In this document: positions 48,284-57,770 of the stretch, in pieces
Numbering within the stretch: the first letter of the stretch is position 1
Layout of the letters: every line of letters begins with the position of its first letter
DNA from: Streptomyces xanthii
Lineage (GTDB): Bacteria > Actinomycetota > Actinomycetes > Streptomycetales > Streptomycetaceae
DNA: 64,000 nucleotides
NCBI RefSeq assembly: GCF_014621695.1
Contig: NZ_CP061282.1
Coordinates: 1-64,000, forward strand
Direction of reading: 5' to 3'
Made by a program: the position numbers and the translations under genes
The notes under the pieces: generated by a model
Seen by the model: only the letters and a program-made list of their open reading frames with translations
The model's database searches: none
Told to the model about the DNA's origin: nothing

Positions 48284-49546
48284 ATGCCTTCTCACGCCAC
48301 GGCCGACGGTGCCCGGCCGACCGCCTCCGCCGCGCCACCCGTCCCCGGGGACGGGCGCCGGCTCGGCCGGCTGCTGCCGATGCTCACGCTCGGGAACGCC
48401 GCCCTGTACCTGGTCTACCTGGGCGCCGGGCAGGTGCTGCTGCCCGTACAGATCGAGCTGATCGACCCGGCCGGAAAGGTCGGCGCGCTCGGCTGGGTGT
48501 CCGGTGTCTCGGCGGTGTTCGCCACCCTGTTCAACCCGCTCGCCGGGTTGTTCTCGGACCGCTCGCGGCGCCGCAACCCGTGGATCCTGGGCGGCGGACT
48601 CGCCTCCTTCGCGGCCCTCGCGCTGCTCGGCCAGGCCCGCACGATCCTGCTGGTCACCGTCGTGTGGTGTCTGGTGCAGGCCACGATGAACGTCTACCAG
48701 GCCGCACTCACCGCCGTCGTCCCCGACCGCGTGCCGGCCGAACGCCGGGGCCTGGCCTCCGCGATGGTCGGCATCGGCACACCGATCGGATCGGTCGTCG
48801 GCGTCCTGCTCGCCACGCACTACGTGCCGCACTCCCTCGGCCTCGGCTACCTGCTGATCGGCGCCGTCGTCGGCCTGAGCGCCGTACTGTTCACCGCGCT
48901 GGTCCGCGAGCAGAGGCTGCCGCCCGTCGAGGCCGTGCCGCTGCGCCGCCAACTCGCCGCGTTCGCCGGCACGTTGAAGGTCGCCGACTTCCGCTGGGCC
49001 TTCATCGGACGGTTTCTGATGATGCTCGGCTTCTTCGCCGTCTCGCTGTTCCAGTACTACATCCTGCAGGACCACATCGAGCTGCCCGACGGCATGAGCG
49101 CGGCCCGCGCCCAGGCCGTCCTCGCGCCCGTCGACGCCGTCGCCACCCTCGCCGCCACCGCGATCGGCGGCTGGCTCTCCGACCGGCTGGGGCGGCGCAA
49201 GCCGTTCGTCGCCCTGTCCTGCGTGCTGGCCGCCGTCACCATGGCCGTACCGGTCGTGATGCCCACCTGGACCGGCGTCCTGCTCTTCACCGCGCTCGCC
49301 GGGATCGCCTTCGGCTGCTTCATGGCCGTGGACACCGCGCTGGTCACCCTCGTCCTGCCGAACGCGGCCGACGCCGCCCGCGACCTCGGCGTACTGAACA
49401 TCGCCAACGCCGGACCGCAGATCCTCGCGCCCTTCGTGGCGTCCCTCGTGGTCGGCGCCGCCGGCTACAACGCCCTGTACCTGGCCGGCGCCCTGATCAT
49501 CCTCGCCGGGGCCCTGTCGGTCGCCCCGATCAAGAGTGTCCGCTGA
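48284..49546 (+). CDS. MFS transporter (GPH-like sugar transporter)
   Basis: 420 residues, about 12 transmembrane helices. The loop GLFSDRSRRRNPWILGGG after helix 2 and GGWLSDRLGRRKPFVALSC in the second half are MFS A-motifs; the RRNPWI form resembles glycoside-uptake (GPH-like) transporters. First gene of an operon with a GH3 glucosidase, a SurE-like nucleotidase and a carboxylesterase. I infer uptake of a glucoside or sugar ester. AGGAG precedes ATG. Confidence 0.85.
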   Translation: MPSHATADGARPTASAAPPVPGDGRRLGRLLPMLTLGNAALYLVYLGAGQVLLPVQIELIDPAGKVGALGWVSGVSAVFATLFNPLAGLFSDRSRRRNPWILGGGLASFAALALLGQARTILLVTVVWCLVQATMNVYQAALTAVVPDRVPAERRGLASAMVGIGTPIGSVVGVLLATHYVPHSLGLGYLLIGAVVGLSAVLFTALVREQRLPPVEAVPLRRQLAAFAGTLKVADFRWAFIGRFLMMLGFFAVSLFQYYILQDHIELPDGMSAARAQAVLAPVDAVATLAATAIGGWLSDRLGRRKPFVALSCVLAAVTMAVPVVMPTWTGVLLFTALAGIAFGCFMAVDTALVTLVLPNAADAARDLGVLNIANAGPQILAPFVASLVVGAAGYNALYLAGALIILAGALSVAPIKSVR

Positions 49547-49572
49547 GCCCCGCACCACCCTGGAGACCTGCC

Positions 49573-51360
49573 GTGACCACCGCCCCCGCCCGTCTCGACG
49601 GCCACCCCTACCAGGACCCGTCCCGCCCCGTCGCGGAGCGCGTCGACGACCTGCTGTCCCGGATGACCCTGGAGGAGAAGGCCGGACTGCTCTTCCACAC
49701 CGTCATCCCGATGCACCCCGACGGACGCCCCGTCGAGGCGGAGGACGGCACCGACCGCGACTTCCCCGCCGACACCACCGGCCTGATCCGCGGTCAGGGA
49801 CTGAACCACTTCAACCTCGTCGGCACCGCGGACCCGCGCCGGCTCGCGCAGTGGCACAACGCCGTGCAGGAGATCGCCGCGAGCACCCGGCTCGGCATCC
49901 CGGTCACCGTCTCCACCGACCCCCGGCACTCCTTCACCCTCAACGTCGGCGCCTCCCTGCCCGCAGGCGCCTTCTCCGCCTGGCCCGAGGCGATCGGCCT
50001 CGCCGCCGCCCGCGACCCCGAACTCGTCCACCGCTTCGCCGACATCGCCCGCCAGGAGTACCTCGCCGTCGGCCTGCGCGTGGCCCTGCACCCCCAGATC
50101 GACCTGGCCACCGAACCCCGCTGGGCCCGCCAGATGGGCACCTTCGGAGCCGACGCCGTCCTCACCGCCGAACTCGTCCGCGCCTACATCCGCGGCTTCC
50201 AGGGCGAGAAACTCGGCCCGGACAGCGTCGCCACCATGGTCAAGCACTTCCCCGGCGGCGGCCCGCAGAAGGACGGCGAGGACCCGCACTTCCCGCACGG
50301 CAAGGACCAGGTCTACCCCGGCGGCATGCGCGACCTGCACCTCGAACCGTTCCGCGCCGCCGTCGCCGCCGGCTGCGCGCAGATGATGCCCTACTACGGG
50401 CGTCCCCTCGGCGCCGGCTGGGAGGAGGTCGGCTTCGGCTTCAACCGCGACGTCGTCACCGGCCTGCTCCGCGACCGGCTGGGCTTCGGCGGCATCGTCT
50501 GCACCGACTGGGGGCTGCTGAGCGACGACGAGATCTTCGGCGAGCCGCACCAGGCCCGCGCCTGGGGCGTCGAACACCTCACCGTGGCCGAACGCGCCGC
50601 CAAGGCCCTGGACGCGGGCGTCGACCAGTTCGGCGGCGAGGAGTGCCCCGAGGTCGTCGTCGAGCTCGTGCGCGGCGGCCGCGTCGACGAACGGCGCGTC
50701 GACGACTCCGTACGGCGGCTGCTGCGCGAGAAGTTCGTGCTCGGGCTCTTCGACGAGCGGCGCTTCGTCGACCCGGACGCCGCCGAGGAGATCGTCGGCG
50801 CCGACGGGTTCCGCGCCGCCGGGGCCGCCGCCCAGCGCCGCTCGCTCACCGTCCTCGTCAACCGCGAGCGCCTCCTGCCCGTGGCCCGTACCAAGCTCCG
50901 CCTGTACACCGAGGGCCTGGACCTCGAGGCGGTCGCCGGTCACGGGCGGCCCGTCGGCACCCCGGCCGAGGCCGACCTCGCCGTCCTGCGCCTGTTCACC
51001 CCGTACGAGCACCGCCCCAACCGCTTCGAGTCGATGTTCCACTCCGGGCGCCTCGACTTCCCCGACGACGAACTCACCGCGATCCTGCGCGTGCTCGACA
51101 CCGTCCCGACCGTCGTCCTCATCAACCTCGAACGGCCCGCCGTCATCCCGGAGATCGCCGAGCGCGCCGCCGCCGTGATCGCCGACTACGGCGCGAGCGA
51201 CGACGCGCTGCTCGACGTCGTCTTCGGGCGCGCCCGTCCCGAGGGGCGGCTGCCCTTCGAACTGCCGCGCTCCATGGCGGCGGTCGAGGCCTCCCGCCCC
51301 GATGTTCCGCACGACACCGCCGACCCGGTCTTCCCGTACGGCGCGGGCCTGTCCCTGTGA
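49573..51360 (+). CDS. Glycoside hydrolase family 3 beta-glucosidase-like enzyme
   Basis: 595 residues. N-terminal (alpha/beta)8 domain with DDLLSRMTLEEKAGLLFH, VKHFPGGGPQKDGEDPHF and the nucleophile Asp in GGIVCTDWG; the C-terminal alpha/beta domain includes RRSLTVLVNRERLLPV and PVFPYGAGLSL. No signal peptide, so it cleaves imported glycosides in the cytoplasm. Coupled with the MFS importer; the stop is 37 bp from the next start. GGAG before the GTG start. Confidence 0.9.
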   Translation: MTTAPARLDGHPYQDPSRPVAERVDDLLSRMTLEEKAGLLFHTVIPMHPDGRPVEAEDGTDRDFPADTTGLIRGQGLNHFNLVGTADPRRLAQWHNAVQEIAASTRLGIPVTVSTDPRHSFTLNVGASLPAGAFSAWPEAIGLAAARDPELVHRFADIARQEYLAVGLRVALHPQIDLATEPRWARQMGTFGADAVLTAELVRAYIRGFQGEKLGPDSVATMVKHFPGGGPQKDGEDPHFPHGKDQVYPGGMRDLHLEPFRAAVAAGCAQMMPYYGRPLGAGWEEVGFGFNRDVVTGLLRDRLGFGGIVCTDWGLLSDDEIFGEPHQARAWGVEHLTVAERAAKALDAGVDQFGGEECPEVVVELVRGGRVDERRVDDSVRRLLREKFVLGLFDERRFVDPDAAEEIVGADGFRAAGAAAQRRSLTVLVNRERLLPVARTKLRLYTEGLDLEAVAGHGRPVGTPAEADLAVLRLFTPYEHRPNRFESMFHSGRLDFPDDELTAILRVLDTVPTVVLINLERPAVIPEIAERAAAVIADYGASDDALLDVVFGRARPEGRLPFELPRSMAAVEASRPDVPHDTADPVFPYGAGLSL

Positions 51361-51397
51361 CCCCGTCCGCCGTCCTCCGTTCAGAAGGGACCACCGC

Positions 51398-52462
51398 ATG
51401 AGACCCACCGCACGCCGCGCCCTCGCCGCCGCCACGTTCGCCGCTGTGCTGACCCTGCCCGGCCCGGCGTCGGCCACCACCACGCCCGAGCCCGCGCACG
51501 CCCGGCCGCTCGCCGGCCTGCGCGTGCTGCTCACCAACGACGACTCCATGCGGGCGGCCAAGGCCTCGCACTCCGACGGCCTCGGCCTCTACGAGCTGCG
51601 CCGCGCCCTGTGCGCGGCCGGCGCCGACGTCGTCGTGATGGCCCCCTGGCAGGTCCAGTCCGGCAAGGGCACAGCCGTGACCAACAGCGGCGCCCTCACC
51701 CTGAGCCGGCGCACCGGGCTTCCCGCCGGCTACGGGGACGACTGCGCCAGAACCCCGTCGGGCTCCCCCGTCTACGGGGTCTGCCTCGCGGCCGGCCCGT
51801 GCGGCCCGGGCAGTCCCAGCGCCACCCCCGTCGACACCGTGCGGCTCGCGCTGCGGGGCGCCCTCGCCGCGAAGGCCGGCTGGAGCGACGGCCCCGACCT
51901 CGTCGTCACCGGCATCAACTCGGGCCCCAACGTCAGCGCCCAGGTGAACGACTCCGGCACGGTCGGCGCCGCCCTGGCCGCCGTGGAGGAGGGCGTCCCG
52001 GCCGTCGCGTTCTCCACGACCGGAGACGACAGCGGCGTGAACTTCCCACGCGCCGACTACCGGGCCACCGCCGGCTACGCCGCCCGCCTCGTCGCCGGTC
52101 TGCGCGCCCACGACCTGCTGACCTCACGCTTCGCCCTCAAGGTCGACTACCCCGACGTCAGCGCGGGACAGTCCGCCAAGGCCGCCCGCTGGACCGGCGT
52201 CGGACACGGGCAGGAGGTCTGGCACACGTACGAACCCAGCGGCTCCGACACGTTCGACATCGGGTACGGCTTCTGCGAGTACCGCCCCGGGGACGCCTGC
52301 ACCGAGACGGTCCCCGACGCCGACGCGACCGCCCTGCTGCGCGACGGCCACATCTCCGTCACCCCCGTCACCACCGACCGCACGTACGGCGTCCGCAGCA
52401 CCGACCGCCACCGCCTCAACCGGGTCCGCACCTACGTCGAACACGACGGGCCGCGCCCGTGA
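51398..52462 (+). CDS. Secreted SurE-like 5'/3'-nucleotidase
   Basis: 354 residues with an N-terminal signal (MRPTARRALAAATFAAVLTL, cleavage near SASATT). The SurE core reads LRVLLTNDDSMRA, APWQVQSGKGTAVT, VVTGINSGPNVSAQVNDSGTVGAALAAVEEGVPAVAFS and FALKVDYPD, giving the metal-binding NDD and the Asn/Ser of the second motif. It is longer than cytoplasmic SurE. It dephosphorylates nucleotides or related substrates outside the cell. AAGGGA before ATG. Confidence 0.88.
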   Translation: MRPTARRALAAATFAAVLTLPGPASATTTPEPAHARPLAGLRVLLTNDDSMRAAKASHSDGLGLYELRRALCAAGADVVVMAPWQVQSGKGTAVTNSGALTLSRRTGLPAGYGDDCARTPSGSPVYGVCLAAGPCGPGSPSATPVDTVRLALRGALAAKAGWSDGPDLVVTGINSGPNVSAQVNDSGTVGAALAAVEEGVPAVAFSTTGDDSGVNFPRADYRATAGYAARLVAGLRAHDLLTSRFALKVDYPDVSAGQSAKAARWTGVGHGQEVWHTYEPSGSDTFDIGYGFCEYRPGDACTETVPDADATALLRDGHISVTPVTTDRTYGVRSTDRHRLNRVRTYVEHDGPRP

Positions 52463-52482
52463 CACCCCTGGGAGCACACGAC

Positions 52483-53949
52483 ATGACCAGCGCAGACGCC
52501 CCGAACGGGCCGGTCGTCCCCACGCGCGGCGGACCGGTGCACGGCGAGCAGCGCGCCGACGGCAGCCTCCGCTTCCTCGGCATTCCCTACGCCGCTCCCC
52601 CGGTCGGCGCGCTGCGGTTCGCCGCACCCGTGCCGCCCGAACCGTGGACGCGGCCCCTGGACGCCACCGCATACGGGCCGACCGCGCAGCGCAGGCCGTT
52701 CGCCGAGATCACCACGATCCCGGAGCCGACCGTCCCGGGCGAAGCCGTCCTCAACCTCAACGTCTTCACCCCCGGCCTCCCCGCCCCCGGCCTCACTCCG
52801 GCCGCCGCGCTGCCGGTCCTCGTCTGGATCCACGGCGGCGGCTTCGTAGCCGGGTCCTCGGCCAGCCCCTGGTACGACGGCGCGGCGTTCAACCGGGACG
52901 GCGTCGTCGTCGTGTCCGTCGGCTACCGGCTCGGGATCGAGGGCTTCCTGCACCTGGCCGACGCGCCCGCCAACCGGGGCGTACGGGACTGGATCGCCGC
53001 GCTGGAGTGGGTCCGGGACAACATCGCGGCGTTCGGCGGGGACCCGGCGAAGGTCACCGTGGCCGGTCAGTCGGCCGGTGGCGGGGCCGTGCAGACGCTG
53101 CTCGCCACGCCTGCCGCCCGAGGCCTCTTCCGCGCGGGGATCTCCGCATCGGGCGCCGTCATGGACCCGCAGGACCGCGCGGCCGCGGAGTCCGTCGCGC
53201 GCCGGTTCACGGAGCGCACGGGCGTACCCGCCACCGCGGCGGCCCTGCGGGACGTCAGCGACGCCCAGTTGCTCGCGTTCCAGGACGCGCTCGACGCGCC
53301 CGGCCCCGACGGCGACGGTGAGCTGCCCGGGCTGAACCTCGCGCCGTTCGCGGACGGCGACCTCGTCCCCGAACCCGTCCCGGCCGCGCTCACCGACGCG
53401 GCGGTGCCGCTGCTGCTCGGCTTCACCGAGCACGAGTTCGCCGCGCCGGGAGAGGACGGAGCGGCTGCGCCGGAGGGTGAACTGCGGTTCGTGCTGGGCG
53501 CGTTGGGGCTGGACGAGGGGCGGACAGCACGCTTCCTCGCCGAGCGCGCCGGAGCCGGCGTCGGCGGGGCCGTGACGGACCGGCTGTTCCGCGCTCCGGC
53601 GCTGGCGGCCGCCGAGGAGCGGGCGTCGCGGGGGCGTCCGACCTGGCTGTACCAGTTCGAGTGGTCCGGCACCGCGGCCGGCCGGGAGGGCCAGGCCTAC
53701 CACTGCACGGACCTGCCGTTCGCCTTCGACCTCCTCGGTGCCGAGGGCGTCGAGGCCGCCCTCGGCCCCCGCCCGCCGCAGGCTCTGGCCGACCGGATGC
53801 ACCGCGCCTGGGTGGCGTTCGTCCGTGACCTGTCGCCGGGGGCGGACTGGCCTTCGTACGACGACGACCGTGCCGTCATGCGCTGGGGGACCGAGCCTCG
53901 CGTGGAACGCGATCCGCTGAGGGTCGTACGGGAGATCTGGGGCGGCTGA
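52483..53949 (+). CDS. Type B carboxylesterase
   Basis: 488 residues, alpha/beta-hydrolase. FLGIPYAAPPVGALRFAAP, oxyanion hole WIHGGGFVAG, and the nucleophile elbow GQSAGGGAV; the acid-bearing segment includes FTEHEFAA and a His in the C-terminal part (YQFEWSG... YHCTDLPFAFDLL). Last gene of the glycosidase operon; may remove acyl groups from imported glycosides. ATG with GGGAG about 9 bp upstream. Confidence 0.92.
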   Translation: MTSADAPNGPVVPTRGGPVHGEQRADGSLRFLGIPYAAPPVGALRFAAPVPPEPWTRPLDATAYGPTAQRRPFAEITTIPEPTVPGEAVLNLNVFTPGLPAPGLTPAAALPVLVWIHGGGFVAGSSASPWYDGAAFNRDGVVVVSVGYRLGIEGFLHLADAPANRGVRDWIAALEWVRDNIAAFGGDPAKVTVAGQSAGGGAVQTLLATPAARGLFRAGISASGAVMDPQDRAAAESVARRFTERTGVPATAAALRDVSDAQLLAFQDALDAPGPDGDGELPGLNLAPFADGDLVPEPVPAALTDAAVPLLLGFTEHEFAAPGEDGAAAPEGELRFVLGALGLDEGRTARFLAERAGAGVGGAVTDRLFRAPALAAAEERASRGRPTWLYQFEWSGTAAGREGQAYHCTDLPFAFDLLGAEGVEAALGPRPPQALADRMHRAWVAFVRDLSPGADWPSYDDDRAVMRWGTEPRVERDPLRVVREIWGG

Positions 53950-54033
53950 GCAGCGTTCAGGTCCAGGAGGCGGAAGGGCCGTTGGCAGGTCCGGGAGAGG
54001 GGCGATGTCAGTGCCGCTTGGCATGATCAACGT

Positions 54034-55182
54034 ATGAGCGAATCGACATCGGTGACGCATCTGCTCGACCCCGACAACGCGTGGAGCGTGCGCGTGCGGG
54101 ACCGTCTGGTCAGCCTGCCGCCGGACCTGACCGAGCTGGTCCGTCACCTGGGCACCGCCTCCGAGTTCTGGAACTGGCGGTACAAGGTCGACACGCCGTG
54201 GAAGCGCCGCACCAGGCAGCTGCTCAAGGCGGACGGCGCCGAGGATCTGGTGCGGTACGCCGTCCGGGAGTTGGCCGCCAAGCGGTCCTTCCACGGGGCC
54301 GCCGAGGAGAACACCGTGATCCGGGAGCTGGGGCAGAGCCGGGCCGACTCCCCCGCCCGCGGCCTGGCGATCGGTTTCGCCCTCGCCGCAGGATGGATCC
54401 GGCAGGACCCGGGGCCGCTGGCCGCCGACCTGGCGCTGCTGGCCCGTAAGAACGTGCAGGCCATGGAGGTCTACCACAAGGTGGACGACGACCTCGCCGG
54501 CGCCGCGTTCGCCTCGCTCGGTGAGCTGCCCGGTCCGGCGGTGCTGGACGAACTCTGGGACCTGCACTACTGGGTGCCGTCCGCCCGGCACCCCCACAAG
54601 GTCCTGGCGAAGTCGGTGAAGAAGTCCGCCGCCCGTCTCGGCGTCCCGCCGCACGAGGTCGCCGAACGCACCGTTCCCCGGCACGGCCTGGAGAAGGACG
54701 GGACACTGACGCTCGGCTGGATCGGCCGCGGCGCCCTGTGGTGGAACCTGGCACTGGACGCCGTGATCAGCGTGCACGCGAGCGGCCAGGTCACCGTCGA
54801 CTGGATCGACAAGGACGGCACGGCCACGCGCACCACGCACCCGTTCCGGTCGCCGACCGGCTACAAGTCCCGTACCTGGTCCGACGACGTCGACGGCGTA
54901 CGGCGCCAGGCCAAGCGCATCGAGACCACCCTCGCCGAGGAGCGGACCCGGCTGCGCGCGCTGGCCGGCGAGGGGCGTACATGGTGCGCGGACGACTGGC
55001 GGCGCTTCTACCGGGACCACCCGGTCACGGGGGTGGTCACACGGTCCTTGAACTGGGAGTACGAGGTATCGGACGGCGGCGGCTTCCGTCCCCTCGATCC
55101 GGGCGCCGGCACCGACGCCGCGACGCTTCCGTCCACGGCGCGGGTGCGGCTGCGGGCGGAGGATTCCTGCCAGGACTCGTGA
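54034..55182 (+). CDS. Protein of unknown function, DUF4132-like C terminus
   Basis: 382 residues, no signal peptide or membrane segment. The N-terminal half is helical and Arg/Glu/Leu-rich. The C-terminal half has TLGWIGRGALWWNLALDAVISVHASGQVTVDWIDKDG and then WRRFYRDHPVTGVVTRSLNWEY, which resembles the end of DUF4132/MolR-type proteins. I do not recognise a biochemical role. It stands alone between the carboxylesterase and the MarR gene. Confidence 0.6.
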   Translation: MSESTSVTHLLDPDNAWSVRVRDRLVSLPPDLTELVRHLGTASEFWNWRYKVDTPWKRRTRQLLKADGAEDLVRYAVRELAAKRSFHGAAEENTVIRELGQSRADSPARGLAIGFALAAGWIRQDPGPLAADLALLARKNVQAMEVYHKVDDDLAGAAFASLGELPGPAVLDELWDLHYWVPSARHPHKVLAKSVKKSAARLGVPPHEVAERTVPRHGLEKDGTLTLGWIGRGALWWNLALDAVISVHASGQVTVDWIDKDGTATRTTHPFRSPTGYKSRTWSDDVDGVRRQAKRIETTLAEERTRLRALAGEGRTWCADDWRRFYRDHPVTGVVTRSLNWEYEVSDGGGFRPLDPGAGTDAATLPSTARVRLRAEDSCQDS

Positions 55183-55221
55183 GAGGGGTCAGGAGAGGGC
55201 GCGCGGGCGTGTTCGGTCCGG

Positions 55222-55701
55222 CTACCGGGGGGCCGGGCCGGCGCCCGGCTTGGCGCTGACGGGCAGGCCGTAGGAGGCCGCCAGGCGGTCGAGCGCCTCG
55301 CTGAGCGCGGTCCGCTGGGACGCGGTGAGGCCGGCGGCCAGCTCCTCGTCGAGGGCGCGCGCCTTGGCCGTGCAGTCGGCCAGGAGGCGGTGTCCCTTGC
55401 GGGTGAGGCTCAGGATCTGACGACGGCGGTCGGCCGGGTCGCGCAGGCGCTCGATCGCGCCCATGGCCTCGAGATGGTCCGCGAGCGACACGACGAGGCT
55501 GGGCGCCACCCGCATCAGCTTGGCGATCTCAAGCTGTGACGAGGCCAGCCCCTTGTCGAGCACACCCAACAGGCCGACGTGCTTGGGCTTCACGTCATGG
55601 ATGGCCAGGGCCTCCGCGTACTGATCGGCGATCAGCGCGCCCAGCGCGCCGAGCCGGAAGCTGAGGGTGTCCGTCCACGTGGCTTCGTCCATGAGGGGCA
55701 T
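55222..55701 (-). CDS. MarR-family regulator
   Basis: 159 residues. Winged helix: VLDKGLASSQLEIAKLMRVAPSLVVSLADHLEAMGAIERLRDPADRRRQILSLTRKGHRLL, with the conserved DPADRRR wing. Divergent from the isochorismatase-like gene with one palindrome between, so it likely controls both. ATG 55701 has GAGGAC upstream; a second in-frame ATG lies 3 codons later. Confidence 0.92.
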   Translation of the reverse strand: MPLMDEATWTDTLSFRLGALGALIADQYAEALAIHDVKPKHVGLLGVLDKGLASSQLEIAKLMRVAPSLVVSLADHLEAMGAIERLRDPADRRRQILSLTRKGHRLLADCTAKARALDEELAAGLTASQRTALSEALDRLAASYGLPVSAKPGAGPAPR

Positions 55702-55717
55702 GCTACCGTCCTCGAAC

Positions 55718-55734
55718 CATTCAGGCTCTGAATG
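55718..55734. promoter_or_regulatory. MarR operator palindrome
   Basis: Perfect arms CATTCAG and CTGAATG with a 3-bp spacer, placed between the divergent MarR and isochorismatase-like genes and 16 bp from both starts. Confidence 0.75.
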
Positions 55735-55750
55735 ATTTGAGGTGAGACCC

Positions 55751-56296
55751 GTGATTGATCCTCGCACCGTGCAGATCGTCTTCGCCGATCTGCAGGACAG
55801 CATCGTGGCCCTGAGCAGCACGAACAGCCCCGAGACCATCAGGCGCTCGGCGGGGGTGCTCGGCGCGCTCGCGCAGCGGCTCGACATCCCGTTCACCGTG
55901 TCGGTCGCCCCCAGGCCCGACGGGCCCGACGTCATCGCCGAACTCCCGGAGGCCGCCCCGTTCGTGCGCGGTGGACCGTGCTGCTGGGACGACCCCACTT
56001 GGCGCGCGGCGATCGCCGCCGAGGACCGCAAGACGCTGGTCATCTGTGGCGTCACCTCGGAGATCGTGGTCCTGCACACCGCGCTCGACGCCCTGGCGGA
56101 CGGTTACGAGGTCATCGTCCTCGTCGACGCGAGCGGCGGGATGTCGGAGCGTACGGAGAGAGCGGCGCTGGCCCAGATCCAGGCGGCCGGCGGCACCGTG
56201 ACATCGGTGGCGAGTTTCGTGACGAGCATGGTGCGTGACTTCACGACGCCCGCCGGACGTGATGTCATCGTCGCGCTGCACGGACTGATGACGTAG
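55751..56296 (+). CDS. Isochorismatase-like hydrolase lacking the usual cysteine
   Basis: 181 residues. VQIVFADLQDSIV carries the catalytic Asp, and KTLVICGVTSEIVVLHTALDALADGYEVIVLVDASGG follows the family pattern. However, the position usually held by the nucleophilic Cys (GVTSEICV in cysteine hydrolases) is Val. It might use isochorismatase-type chemistry like PhzD, bind a ligand, or be inactive as a hydrolase. GTG 55751 has GAGG 8 bp upstream. Paired with a divergent MarR regulator. Confidence 0.82.
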   Translation: MIDPRTVQIVFADLQDSIVALSSTNSPETIRRSAGVLGALAQRLDIPFTVSVAPRPDGPDVIAELPEAAPFVRGGPCCWDDPTWRAAIAAEDRKTLVICGVTSEIVVLHTALDALADGYEVIVLVDASGGMSERTERAALAQIQAAGGTVTSVASFVTSMVRDFTTPAGRDVIVALHGLMT

Positions 56297-56393
56297 CCGG
56301 TCGGCGTCGGCCGGGCTTCCATGAGCGGGGATGCCGCGGCTCCGGCCCGCTCCCCCGCTGCCCTTGCCATGCCTCTGCTCCGAAAGGGGTTCC

Positions 56394-57134
56394 GTGAAGC
56401 TCGCACCTCATCTGCACCGCCTCGGGAACGACATCGTGGCGTGCTATCTCGTCGACACCGACGACGGCATCACGCTCATCGACGCCGGGCTGCCCGGTCA
56501 CTGGCGGGATCTGCGCCGCGAACTGCGCTCCCTGGGCAAGTCCTTCGACGACATCCGCGGACTCGTCCTCACGCACGGGGACACCGACCACATCGGGTTC
56601 GCCGAGCGGCTTCGAAAGACTCACGGAGTACCGGTGTTCGTGCACGCTGCCGACGCCGTCCGCACCCGGGAGGGAGAGAAGTTCAAGGGCGCCATCGGGC
56701 CCCGGCGCCTCGGCCCGACGCTCAAGTTCCTCGGCTACAGCCTTGTCCGCAAGAACGGCCTGCGGCCGCGCTACGTCGGCGATGTCACCGAGTTCGGTGA
56801 CGGTGACGTACTGGACCTGCCCGGGAGCCCGGTGATCGTGGGCATGCCGGGGCATTCTCCGGGGAGCGTCGCGGTGCACGTTCCGCTCGCCGACGCGGTC
56901 TTCGTCGGGGACGCCCTGACCACGCGGCACGTCCTCACCGGACGCGCGGGCCCCCAGCCGGCGCCCTTCACCGACGACCCCGACCTCGCGCTGTCCTCGC
57001 TCGACCGGATCTCCGGCCTGCCGGCGTCCTGGGTGCTACCCGGCCACGGCGCGCCCTGGCGCATCTCTCCGGCCCAGGTGGGCGATGCGGTGCGGTCGGC
57101 ATCGGGGCCGGGCACGGGCGGGTCCCGGGATTGA
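56394..57134 (+). CDS. Metallo-beta-lactamase-fold hydrolase
   Basis: 246 residues. GITLIDAGLPGHWRDLRREL, zinc motif LTHGDTDHIGFAERL, GMPGHSPGSVAVHV with a further His, VFVGDAL and VLPGHGAPWR give the complete MBL set. Substrate unknown; may be a lactonase or thioesterase-like hydrolase. It follows the isochorismatase-like gene by 97 bp. AAAGGGG before the GTG start. Confidence 0.88.
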   Translation: MKLAPHLHRLGNDIVACYLVDTDDGITLIDAGLPGHWRDLRRELRSLGKSFDDIRGLVLTHGDTDHIGFAERLRKTHGVPVFVHAADAVRTREGEKFKGAIGPRRLGPTLKFLGYSLVRKNGLRPRYVGDVTEFGDGDVLDLPGSPVIVGMPGHSPGSVAVHVPLADAVFVGDALTTRHVLTGRAGPQPAPFTDDPDLALSSLDRISGLPASWVLPGHGAPWRISPAQVGDAVRSASGPGTGGSRD

Positions 57135-57164
57135 GTCCGGCATCAACTGCTCCTGTTTCAGGGG

Positions 57165-57204
57165 GAGGAGGGGGCTGAGAGAGGAGGGGGCTGAGAGGGC
57201 TGAG
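57165..57204. repeat. 16-bp tandem repeat in the intergenic region
   Basis: The 16-mer GAGGAGGGGGCTGAGA occurs twice head to tail, then partly a third time. It lies between the convergent MBL and DUF4267 genes. Function unknown. Confidence 0.85.
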
Positions 57205-57228
57205 GGAGGAAGGCCGGCTTTGAAGACT

Positions 57229-57669
57229 TCAGACGGGCTGCGCGGCTGATCCGGCGACCGTCGTCGTCTTGGCGGACTGGTGGGCCTTGCCGGTCTCGCG
57301 GAGCATCAGCACGGCGACGAGCGTGATGAACGCCGAGGTCAGGCCGTGGATGCCGAGCGCGGCGGCGACGGTGCCATGGTGGGCCAGGACGTTGATCATG
57401 TCGCCGAACGGGGCGACGGCCTCCATCAGCAGGACCCAGCCCAGGGCGCGGCGGTGGCCCGTCAGCAGCAGGATGCCGATGACCAGGCCCATCGAGAACT
57501 CGCGGATTCCCTTCATGGTGAGGAAGCCGCCACCGTCTCCGGAGGGCCAGGTCGGCAGGCCGACGCCCGGGGTGGACGCCGCCGGAGCCAGGATGAAGGA
57601 CAGTCCGAGGTAGAGGACGAACAGGACGCAGACGGTGGCCAGGACGGTGTTCACGGTCTTCAGTGACAT
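57229..57669 (-). CDS. Small DUF4267-type membrane protein
   Basis: 146 residues with four predicted membrane helices (TVNTVLATVCVLFVLYLGLSF, GLVIGILLLTGHR..., ...). FLTMKGIREFSMGLVIGILLLTGHRRALGWVL is typical of DUF4267 proteins. Function unknown. Together with the ABM and DUF1772 genes upstream it makes a three-gene group, though a ~100-bp gap with short repeats separates it from the ABM gene. Confidence 0.75.
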   Translation of the reverse strand: MSLKTVNTVLATVCVLFVLYLGLSFILAPAASTPGVGLPTWPSGDGGGFLTMKGIREFSMGLVIGILLLTGHRRALGWVLLMEAVAPFGDMINVLAHHGTVAAALGIHGLTSAFITLVAVLMLRETGKAHQSAKTTTVAGSAAQPV

Positions 57670-57728
57670 GGGGCTTCTCCTTCTGTGGGTGGGTTGGTCA
57701 GCGAGTGGTCAGTGAGTGGGTGGGCTTG

Positions 57729-57752
57729 GGTGCGGGTGCGGGTGCGGGTGCC
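57729..57752. repeat. Hexanucleotide tandem repeat (GGTGCG)
   Basis: Three GGTGCG units and a fourth GGTGCC sit between the DUF4267 and ABM genes, next to an imperfect repeat of GAGTGGTCAG. Possibly slippage-prone leader sequence. Confidence 0.8.
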
Positions 57753-57770
57753 GTGGCTGCGGTTGCCGTG

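Noticed and set aside
48061..51360. An 1099-codon frame on the plus strand
   Set aside because: Its second half is the GH3 enzyme. The first half is a shifted frame over the MFS gene with Arg-rich, unpatterned sequence.
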